Assembly: GCA_003952965.2 (NCBI GenBank)
Contig: CM025850.1
Location: 30,081,374 to 30,145,373, forward strand
Direction of reading: 5' to 3'
Source of the DNA: Morella rubra
Taxonomy: Eukaryota; Streptophyta; Magnoliopsida; Fagales; Myricaceae
DNA length: 64,000 nucleotides
The first letter of the stretch is position 1, and every line of letters begins with the position of its first letter. The notes below the pieces were generated by a model. That model was not told the DNA's origin. It did no database searches and was given only the letters and a program-made list of their open reading frames with translations. Shown here piece after piece: positions 55,046-64,000 of the stretch. A program made the position numbers and the translations under genes.

Positions 55046-55419
55046 CCTTTTTTTTTAGTTTGAAAATGACTATTAGTAATTACTAATTAGAGTATAAATA
55101 TGTTTAATTTAATTTTTTTTCATTGCATTTCTTTTAATGTTTTGTCTAGGGTATTTGCAATTATGAATAATTAGTTTAGATAATTTGAGAAGCATAGTTT
55201 TCAGATTATTGCAAAACATTCTTATGTGATTTGACAGTTTATTCATTCTTGAGAATTATGTTTATTCATTCTTGTTTCATGCTGTTGTGCAATTAGGGGT
55301 TGTTCCTATTGATTTGGCATAAATATATGTGTGATTTGGCATAATTGTGATTTGATTTGTGAGATGTGAATAATATTGAGTCATTGACTATCATGTGATT
55401 GTTTGTTCACCTTTGCTAG

Positions 55420-55918
55420 ATGGATAGTCAATATGAACCAACCATAGAGGGTCAGGAAGCACTGTCTATGTCTCCTGTAATTGATTTAGAATCTGGCCAA
55501 GATGTCTCTAGTCCTACTCCTACCCCTAGCAGCCAAAATTGCCCGCCTCCCAAACGTAAAGCATCCATGGTATGGGAACACATGACAAATAAGACAGATT
55601 GTGATCCCTCATACCCCATGTGCTTTTGTAACTATTGCCGGAAGGAGTATCCTTGTGACAGTAACAAGATTGGTACCTTAACCCTTAGAAATCATGTATT
55701 GAAGTGTGAGAAAAATCCTATGAATAGGATAAAAGGTCCAATGGATAAATATCAAACACAGTTGACTGGTAGTAGTACAGCGGTTGAAGGAGAGAGTGAC
55801 AATATTGGGTCTAGTTTAATAGCCTATAGGTATAATTCAGTGGTATCAAGGCAAAAGCTTGTAGAGATGTGTATTATTGATGAAATGCCATTTCAAGGTA
55901 GTGGACGATCAAGGTTTT
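55420..55918 (+). pseudogene. hAT transposase N-terminus with BED zinc finger
   Basis: Start MDSQYEPTIEGQ. The BED-type finger follows: VWEHMTNK, MCFCNYCRKEYPC, GTLTLRNHVLKC (two Cys, then His and Cys). It ends prematurely because of one extra G near 55,900; the next frame continues GFRPFVKSLVLSFQMPSRQT. BED fingers bind transposon ends. Confidence 0.88.
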
Positions 55919-56578
55919 AGGCCTTTGTTAAGTCACTTGTACTTAGTTTTCAAATGCCTTCTCGCCAAACTGTGCAAAGAGATGTTCTAAAGATTTATCA
56001 AGATGAGAAGGAGAAAGTGAAGGGACTTTTTAGTTCATGTGCATGCATAGTTAGTTTGACTACCGACACATGGACCTCAGTGTAGAACTTAAATTACATG
56101 ACTCTCACAGTGCACTTTGTTGATAATGATTGGAAGTTGTGTAAAAAAAATTATAAACTTTTGTCAAGTTCCTAATCACAAGGGGGAAACAATTGGAAGT
56201 ATGTGGAGGCTTGCTTACTTGATTGGGGTATTGAGAGAATTTTTTCTGTTACAGTTGACAATGCTTCTTTTAATAATGGTGCTATTCGGTTTCTAAAAAG
56301 ATTTTTGAAGGGAAATTTATTACAGGGCAATTATCTTCATATGAGATGTTGTTCGCATATTCTTAACCTTGTTGTTTGTGAGGGGTTAAAGGATTGTAAT
56401 GAGTCTATTGCGAAGGTAAGGAATGCAGTGAGATATGTGAGGTCCTCTCCATCAAGGTTGGAGAAGTTTAAGCTTTGTGCTGAGAAGATAAAAATTGATA
56501 CAAAGAAATTGGTATCTCTTGATGTGCAAACGAGATGGAATTCAACGTATCTCATGTTGGACACTGCAGAAAGGTTTC
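55919..56578 (+). pseudogene. hAT transposase catalytic-region remnant
   Basis: LTTDTWTS (first catalytic region) is followed by a TAG stop, then frameshifts at an A8 run (56,144) and near 56,197. The last frame carries DWGIERIFSVTVDNASFNN, HMRCCSHILNLVVCEGL and SLDVQTRWNSTYLML, typical RICESLEEPER-type blocks. The C-terminal dimerisation region is absent. Confidence 0.88.
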
Positions 56579-57840
56579 AAGCAAACACAAGATTTTTAGG
56601 TGGTTTGGCAAACCCGCCTACATCCACCCCTCAAACTCCTTTATTAAGCCTTGCGATTTTCCCACTTTCTTCCAAATAGTGTACACTCTAGCTTCCGGGT
56701 GCTAGAGAGCTTTACAAGTGCTTTTCCGGGCTCAACACTCACAACCCAAGTGGTTTTTTGGGCACACCACTCACAATCTAAGCAAGCTTGAGATATATCC
56801 TCTCTAAGCTTCTTCTTTAGTGAACAACCTCACTAAAGGAATCACTTCTCTTTAATAGGAAGATACAAGAATTAAACTCTTTGAAAGAGTGGATAAGAAA
56901 ATAAAAAGCTCTATCTCTTTGCTTCACACAATGACAAGGATAAGAAAGTGTAATTTGTGTGAATGATATGAAAAATATGAAACAAGAAGGTTTAAGATCT
57001 TTCTCAAGCTATAGAAATGATATGTGGTCGTTCTCCCTCATTTTTGAGACATTAGAAAGGTCTTTATATAGACCACATATAAAAACTAGCCGTTTCTAGC
57101 CATTGGGGGTGGATCTAAGAATTTTACCGTTGTACCGGTCGACCGCTTTATGTACCGGTCGACGGCTTCAACTAGCCTTTGCTCAACGGTCATAAAATTT
57201 AAATGTTGTCAAATTTTTGTCCTATGCACCCCGTCATCCATTATAAATCATTTTCATCATCCGCTACATCTGGTCAACCGCTTCATGTGGAGGTCGATCC
57301 GCTTCATATAGCGGTCAACCGCTTCATGTAGAGGACAATCCACTATAATTAAAAAGCCCGTTTTTGACATTTTTGAAATTCCAATTTCAAAAACCAACTT
57401 CTCGAAAGTATAACCAAGGGTTCGGAGTTTATATAGGGATTATTTGAAAACATTTAAAGTGCATTTTGGTTGTCAAACTTGTGATAAGAAGATTATGCAC
57501 GGTTTGAAAGATATGCAAGTGAATGATTCAAATCCTTGTCAAAAGTGAAACTAAGAGTTACAAGGTTATACCATATGGTCTTGAATCTTCATTTTTGAGC
57601 TCCTTGCATCTTCTTGATCTTCAATCTTTTGTCTTTGGCTCTTTGATAAAAATTTTTGTCTTTGAAGATGTCCATTTTGTAAACTTAATCCATTTATTGA
57701 AATCATCAAAATATCAATTGTGAACAAAAGCCAAACATATAGAAGATCACTAATTGCCCAAAAGTTACTGCAAAAGTGCATTGGGAAGATCAAAGCTCAA
57801 GTCAAAGATCCAAATATGACATAGTGCACATAAATTTGCC
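56579..57840 (-). mobile_element. LTR-retrotransposon LTR-like piece (inverted)
   Basis: In reverse complement, TTAGCACCCGGAAGC-like (CTAGCACCCGGAAGCTAG), GTACACTATTTGG, GGGGTGGATGTAGGC and ACCACCTAAAAATC parallel 62,760-62,890 on the plus strand. Both also have clusters of GTCGACC or GTCGACAC palindromes. It interrupts the hAT transposase. No internal coding region or target duplication found. Confidence 0.5.
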
Positions 57841-58582
57841 GATAGGATTACTATGCGAAACGTTAATTATTCCATGAAAGAGAGATCTTTTGCCTTGCAA
57901 TCTACACACAACAATGCACATGGAGGGCCAGTCATTGTATAATGATGATCACATTCTAATTAAAGATATACAGGGTTTCTACCATTGAAGCTTATCTTGT
58001 GCATTAACCACTATAGAGAACAGGTTCGTGTTGTGGCGTGGATACAATCGAACTGGGGTTAGTGAGTCTTAGTCTCATGTATGTAGAGCACGCAGAGCCG
58101 CATAGTCCTCGTGCAAAGGAAAATTTTGAAGCAGTTGGAAGACATAATTGCTTTGTTAAAGCGGCATCTCCCTGGCCTTCAAGAGGCTTTCAAGAGGTGC
58201 TCGCTTTATCAAAAAGAGAGCATTTGTGGAAAATTCTGTATATTCATGCTAAGCAAAGAATACAAGGCAGCAGCCCGGCCCAATATAGACAATTAGCTCT
58301 AGAAGTAGAGCTTGGGAATACGATCCTTTACAATCTATTATAACAGAAAAGAAAGAATATTCTATACTAATTTTTTACAACCAATTTACACGTAGTATCT
58401 CAACCTTTCTCTTTCTTCTTCGTTCTAGAAACTCTAACTTCCTTCTCTTGATTCTGCGTGCCTGTGGCTTTCTCTTGGATTGCAGCCGTATTATTTTCTT
58501 CACAGGCTTTGGTAACAGAACTTAGTGGAGGGCATTATGAGAAGCATTAATGTTGTAGCCTGCTATGTAATATTAAAGAGGG
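57841..58582. other. Unassigned sequence
   Basis: A frame at 58,038-58,343 and a companion at 58,111-58,296 (KILKQLEDIIALLKRHLPGL) look weakly coding but have no recognised motif. No RNA gene seen. Confidence 0.3.
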
Positions 58583-60677
58583 TGTAAGAAATATGCCCTA
58601 AAAATCATTTTTCTAAATAATAGTTATTTAGATGTCACATGTTTATATTTATTTATTGGGTAATATATTGTGACATAAGATGTTACACGGTTATTATTGA
58701 GTGACATTGTAGAAAAGTCACGTCAATGATTAATGAATCAAATGCGGGAAGTATAACTTTACGATTCTTTGTTCACTTGATGTTTTATTCTAGACCAAGG
58801 TACATATTGATGTACGATAGGTCTACACTCATTGTGCCTCTATTTAATAGGATGATGGACTGAGTCATTGAGATGGTGACCTTAAGCAAACGAGTGGGTG
58901 TAATGTAAGAGTACATGCACTCAACGAGATCAAATATGAATACCTTCTGGAATTTATCACTGATGTTGAGAAGGTATTCAGCACAATTAGTTTATTGTAT
59001 CCTTAGACCTGAGAGGTTTATATGGATCTATTTGTTGTGTACTTGTGCTTTGACCGAGTCGTTTGGTGATGATCTTTTTAAATCAAAAATTCCAGATAAC
59101 TTTGGGTCTTGTACATAATAAATGGGTTTGTATAAATGCTCAATAAGGAATCTACCAATCTTTTGATGAGACAGTATATTCAAGATATCTGCATAGGGTT
59201 GGACTAGAAAAAGAATCCATTGGCCAATAGTATTTTGTGAAAATGTTTTTCGAAAATTAATATATATATTATATATTTAATTGTGAAATTTTTTTGGAAA
59301 CAATTAATAGTCAATGAGTTACAGATCGTGAATTGAGAATTATATGAGTTAGGGACTTAATCGGTTGATATGATTCCGGTCCTATTGACTCATGTGGAAG
59401 GATAAATAAACGAATAATTGTTAGCAAAAGGGATTTCACAAATCAATCTCAAATTCTCGGGGGTGAATTGTAATATGTTGATGGACATGATTACAATTAG
59501 TAGAAGCCTATAATTTGGAATAAAAGAATATAAGGGAGTTAATGGAAAAAAGAGTTTTTCCATGTGATCCTACGGCCGAGATCTGAGATCCTGATTACGC
59601 CCAAAGAATAATGTGGTAGTTGTAGCACAGCTTTGGGGTGTCGATTCCACAGAGAGACAAATTAAAATAATAGCAAAAGGAACAAAGAAACTAAAGAAAA
59701 ATATTAAATGATCAATGGAGAACAAAGATTAATTTTAAATGCAAATTGAAGTGAAGCAGAGTGACTAACAGAAAGAGTACTCAAATTTGACGAACAGTAA
59801 AGCGTCGGGAATCCCTTGCACAACTTCGGTATTTTAATTATTCTTAATTCAGTGAATAACTCAATTGGGAACTCAATTCCCAAAATTCCCAAACGGAAGG
59901 TATAGATTTATAAACCAAAATTAAACCAAATATAATCCTTTGAAAACCATTCACCACTTTTAGAATACGTAAATTATTATCCCTATTGAGAAAATCCAAC
60001 GACGACAATATACTCAAGGAGCGATATTGCAGCAGAGAAGTAAATCAATATAGATAAATAATTGATCCAAACATAATCAAAGAACTAATCCATTCAATAG
60101 AAAAAGCATTACTGAATCCATAAACAGAATAAATTCTATGATTATTCGGAGAAGAAAACATCAACATGAATTGAGAATGATAAAACAAAAGAGTTTTAGT
60201 AATTGGAAATCAAATACACAAATTAAGAATGAATTGAAAATACCGTCTAGTGTGCAAGTTCATCCCTACCCCACTTGAGAATTTAGTTGCCCATACTAAG
60301 ATGAATGAAAAAAAATTATAGAGAAAAAAAGCCTTGAGTCCCAAGTCTGCCTCCCTGCCTCCTTACAATAAAAAGTTTAGCTTATATATGTCCCCCAACA
60401 AAACCCTAAAAAACGGAATAAAAAAAAAACGCTAAAAAAAATCCTCTGGTTTCCGTGCTTGGATTGCAGCATACTTTTGACCCGGTAAACTTCCGAATTA
60501 GAGCAATACCATCTCAAAATGAAGTGTAGCTCCTTAAGATAGGTTTCCAACGCATCAAGAATCGCATCCATCTGATATGTGAGTGGAAAATTACGATCAA
60601 AATACTAAAATATGTCCAGGCTGTCTCTCAGCGAATTTCGGACTTGGACTTCTTTCTTTTTTTTGTGATCCTTTTTT

Positions 60678-60708
<31 letters not shown>

Positions 60709-61270
60709 CTCTTGATCCAAATTGCTCTCAACCCCATGAGAGTCCTCCTTTGAATTTGACTAGGCTTTGACTTACTCTTTTATAAACTCTGAAATTAAAC
60801 ATAAAAATCTGCTTAGGAGTATCCCAAAGTAAAAATGCAACTCAATTCAAGAATACACATTAATTCCAATTATTTCTATTCACATTTTAGCATTTTAGTC
60901 CAAAAATAGGGTATCTAGAGAGCACTTTCGTACACTCATCAGATCCCTAACAATCCCACGTATATCACAAATAGGGTTTTCATATATAAGGATAGATGTG
61001 AGATAGTCTGCCCAAAATTTGACTAATTGTTAGTTTGAGAGTTGGCCATCAAGACTCAGAGAAAACTCTAAGATAGTTGTGAGCGTGAAGAGGAAGAAGG
61101 TAGAATGCTTGGACTGCTATTGTGGAATCTTGGGTTGTGAGTTCGACAAGAACCTGAAGATTATCGAAGAATTCTCGAAATCTAAAAAGAGAATTGGTAA
61201 GTTAATTTTTCGCAGGCAAACTTTCAGAAGGAACCCAGAATGAAGACGTCAACAAGAAGCTTGCAATAAA
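58583..61270 (+). mobile_element. Copia-type LTR-like sequence, interrupted
   Basis: Starts TGTAAGAAATATGCCCTAAA, a common start of plant Copia LTRs, followed by TTTATTTATTGGG and ACATTG-type sequence. It is split by the 1.35-kb unit at 59,592-60,941 and resumes CTAACAATCCCACGTATATC. The right border is uncertain; no gag or pol frame is present. Confidence 0.45.
59592..60941 (-). mobile_element. Solo LTR-like unit with GATCC duplication
   Basis: Reads TG...CA on either strand (TGATTACGCCC on the plus left, CACTCATCA on the right), flanked by GATCC at 59,587-59,591 and 60,942-60,946, the 5-bp size of LTR retrotransposons. 1,350 bp without coding content, holding a T-rich run of about 30 nt at 60,679-60,708. 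Recombination between two LTRs of a full element would leave this. Confidence 0.65.
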
Positions 61271-61801
61271 GCACTCGTAAATCCAATGTATTATATTGAT
61301 GCGATTACGTACGCTGCAATTAGTACAAGTTCATGAATACATGAGATGAAGAACGACTATGAACGTATATATACGTCGAATCCTATTAGGCTTAGAGCAC
61401 ATAATTTGTCACTTCTTGTTTTGTTGTTTAGACGGGTGCTTAAGGTGAAAGCAAGGTTAGTATATGTTAGGGTATTTTTGTATTGGCAATATTTCGTGCC
61501 AAAATATGTCGTTATCGACTTGTAAGTTTGTGTCCCCTATTGTTTAAGAGTTTGTTTCTAACTTCTTGTCCAAAACTGTCTATCGTTCAACTCACGCTCA
61601 ACACAATGTCTTCGAGCTCAACCCATGGTCGAGCACCCTATAAAGATTTCAGATAGAGACATCGCATTTGACTCTCACTCGACCCACGCTAGAGTGACAT
61701 CTGGCGAATTTCAGCAACAACTAGATTTCTAGACTTTCCTTGTGAAACCTTGGGAAATCCTACTAGGTTTCGTGACAGGATGTCCAGAGGCTTATTGAGG
61801 C

Positions 61802-63040
61802 TGTTGGCCTAAGGTTGATCTTGAGCTATCTAACTAGATTTTGATGATAACAAATGACAAAATAGCTTTGGAGTATTTTTAGGATATGTGGTTGTCAATC
61901 CACTATTCAATAAGAGTACTCAATTGTATTTAAATTTTATCGTTAATTCTTTATGCCCTATATTTCGATTTAAACACCATGGCTTGCACCTAAACTATGA
62001 TATTTTTCATTGTAGGAGTTTTAGTGTTGAAATGAAAAATTGGATATCAAAAAGCACTAAAAAACTCCAGCTGCTAAGATGGTGTCGACATATGGTTAAC
62101 ATAGTGTCCACACATAGCATAGAAGATTGTCATTTCAATGGTGTTGACGTATGGGAAGCAAAGTGTCGACACATGTGAAGATAGTGTCGACACATGGTGA
62201 AGGAAGTGTCGACACATGCCACAGACACCTATGAGCTAGTTCAGATTCGATGAAGTGTTGACACATAGGCATATATGTGTCGACACATGTTGCGGGAACT
62301 GCTATTTTTAAAAACGACACTCAGCATGCGAATCAAGACATATGGACACTTAGGCACCTCTCCAACATTCCAAAAAGGCCCTCTAGACCCCTCAAGACTG
62401 AAGACCTATAAAGGGAACCTTATGGAGAGAGAAAGAAAGACTTTTGCACACCTTTTGCCTCTCTACATCATCATTTGACCTAGCCTCCAAAAAGTGAGAG
62501 AAAAAAAAAGACAAAGGCTGCACATTTTCCAAGAGATCTGGTCTGTCATTGCTGTCATCACTATCAGATCTTGTCTTGTAGCCATTTATTGAGCTTTGTT
62601 TTGCTGATTTGGCTTTGAGAGCTATTGTTTATTCATTCCTATCATTAAATTTTGAAAACCTTTGAGTGTGGGATACACTTGGGCCTACCCATGAGGATAG
62701 AAGAAATCTCATAGCTTTGAGATTTGTGACGAGTTGAAGAGTGAGCTCGGAAAACTCTTGTAACGGTTACTTAGCACCCGGAAGCTAAGTTGTAGACACT
62801 ATTGGATTATAGTGGAGAAGCCAAGGAATACAATAGCTTTGGGGTGGACGTAGGCAAATCTTGGTAGAACCACCTAAAAATCGTGGTGTTATCTCTGTTC
62901 CCTACTCTCGTACTTATTGCTATCATCTATTGTTATTTGGTCATTACAGCTTTAAATATTTAGATCTGCATTTTTATCAAAAAATGGGCTAAATTTTTGA
63001 TAAACCCAATTTACCCCCCCTCTTGGGTTGATATTCGGAC
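61802..63040 (+). mobile_element. Copia-type LTR (diverged)
   Basis: Begins TGTTGGCCTAAGG with TTTTGATGATAACAAATGAC. It has at least six GTGTCGACACATG-type palindromes at 62,080-62,290 and ends near TTTACCCCCCCTCTTGGG, a hallmark of many plant Copia LTR ends. No primer-binding site could be assigned with certainty. Confidence 0.55.
62080..62295 (+). repeat. Clustered GTGTCGACACATG palindromes
   Basis: TGTCGACA or a one-base variant appears about every 20-35 bp. The inverted relative at 57,130-57,340 has CCGGTCGACCGCTT instead, so the position of the cluster is conserved but its motif has changed. Confidence 0.7.
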
Positions 63041-63600
63041 TCATAGAGACTTCTATTGAGAATATTTGTGCCTCCTTCCTTGAGAGAAAAACCCTAGAAG
63101 GTTTATGCTTCAAGATTGACAAGTTTTTCTTTGTTTTCTATCAACCGCGTAACCTTCATGTTGTTGAAGGAGTGCTGAAGAACAAGAGTGTTCATGAGAT
63201 TGAGAAGAATTCAGGGTGCTAAGGTGAATCCTGCTTGGAGCGGTCTAAGCAAGGGGTGCTTAGATTATTACATCAGGTTGTCAGAGTCATGCAACTGGGG
63301 TTGTCCGTGTCTGAATCTCTGTTGTAAGTTTTCTTCTTAGTAGATTTCAGGTAGCTGTTAGGCCGGAGTGATTTTTTTTCCACTTTATCATCAATCTCTT
63401 GTCTTCTTGTGTGTTTGTTTAATTGCTTTACAACTTCATGATTTACTTATGTGTTGATTATGTTAGTGGTTTGATATATTTAGACTAATTAATTTTATAA
63501 CTTATTTTAAAATTTATATTAAATATTTTAATTTTGAGATCACACTTATTCACCCTTCCTCTAGGTGTAGTCAGATCTCAATTAAACTAGGTTTTTCAGT
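63041..63600 (+). mobile_element. Fragment of a second Copia-type LTR
   Basis: CTGCTTGGAGCGGTCTAAGC, TTGTAAGTTTTCTTCTTAG, GATTTCAGGTAG and an end-like ATTCACCCTTCCTCTAGGTG match the layout of plant Copia LTR 3' halves. Incomplete on the left. Confidence 0.4.
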
Positions 63601-64000
63601 ATAGAGGTGAATCAATCGAACTCATTAAAGTGTGGCATACGTACGGGCAATTGGACTTTGACACGTGAAGTTTGCGGGTCACCCCAATGAATAAATAATG
63701 ATATATAGCTCCTACCGCTTTTTTTTCTAAGCAATATATAGCTCCTACCTATTCGCTCTAATTGGTGAGAAATTACACGTGGACGGGGTCCCATAAAGCA
63801 GCACTATCCCGACTCATGTGTCCCTTGCGCTGAACTTTCCATCGAGTACTGATATATATTGATTATTGGGTTCCAGCCTCCAGGCCAAAATTTCTAAAAG
63901 CCACTTACACCATTTCATACTCCTTATTTCAAGGAGCCCCGCTGCATCAACTTTATGTGAAATTTCTAATGTGAGGGCAAAGGCAACGATCTCAAGTCAC
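63601..64000. other. Right edge of the window, no gene recognised
   Basis: Contains two ACACGTG sites (63,660 and 63,776) and TATATA stretches, which could belong to a promoter of a gene beyond the window, but nothing firmer can be said. Confidence 0.3.

Larger units (their letters stand above)
53709..56578 (+). mobile_element. Decayed autonomous-type hAT element (left part)
   Basis: Left end TAGGGGTGTCCAAAAA followed by many CCGGTCC/GGACCGG motifs (53,730-53,890), as in plant hAT elements of the RICESLEEPER/zinc-finger BED type. It then has a CTCTCT leader, intron-like DNA interrupted by a long-TIR MITE, and a transposase gene. The right end is missing, cut off at about 56,579 by an LTR. 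Confidence 0.75.

Noticed and set aside
62080..62295. Repeat-spacer look of GTGTCGACACATG units
   Set aside because: Units are palindromes inside an LTR with irregular spacing; not a CRISPR array.

Overview
This is a window of plant nuclear DNA, probably from a woody eudicot; the species cannot be told from the sequence. The evidence is GT-AG introns, long AT-rich intergenic DNA, and plant-type L1 LINEs, Mutator-like (MULE), hAT, Tourist and Copia-type elements. Gene density is very low. Only one complete host gene can be rebuilt with confidence; nearly everything else is transposable elements, gene fragments carried by them, or decayed host sequence.

Left part (1-8.4 kb): a broken pararetrovirus-like capsid fragment, a decayed tandem hAT-like element, and the promoter and first exon of an unrecognised gene. 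A 1.4-kb non-autonomous hAT element sits exactly at that gene's start codon.

Host gene (8,467-28,272, + strand): a plant PDCD2 homologue. I could join ten exons into an uninterrupted 429-codon frame with a MYND-type zinc finger and a PDCD2 C-terminal domain. The gene covers about 20 kb because introns 5 and 6 each hold a sense-oriented L1-type LINE (LINE A 11,544-17,489; LINE B 18,534-25,850). LINE B contains a roughly 2.1-kb direct duplication in which one copy is full of small deletions, which may be an assembly artefact.

Middle (28.9-34.9 kb): tail-to-tail with PDCD2 lies a decayed PHT4-family anion-transporter pseudogene hit by a LINE fragment. Next come a hAT element carrying two exons and an intron of an aspartyl protease gene (31,317-32,853; 8-bp duplication GTTATATA) and a Pack-MULE carrying the first exon of a DUF506 gene (33,107-34,896; 9-bp duplication AATATAAAA).

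Nest (36.0-51.9 kb): a minus-strand, about 6.2-kb L1 LINE (LINE C; target duplication AATTATCTTCG) interrupted by a 200-bp Tourist MITE, an 8.27-kb MULE and a 1.16-kb hAT element. The MULE has long terminal inverted repeats and encodes a FAR1/MURA-type transposase remnant and a convergent Transposase_32-like gene. Between the two 3' ends is a roughly 280-bp-arm inverted repeat that could be transcribed into a hairpin RNA.

Right part (51.9-64 kb): a decayed hAT transposase gene with a BED zinc finger, a long-TIR MITE inside it, and several Copia-type or unclassified LTR pieces, including a 1.35-kb solo LTR-like unit with a GATCC duplication. No tRNA, rRNA or CRISPR features were seen. The most system-like object is the MULE with its two convergent genes and central hairpin; the rest is best read as a well-preserved record of nested transposition and gene capture.
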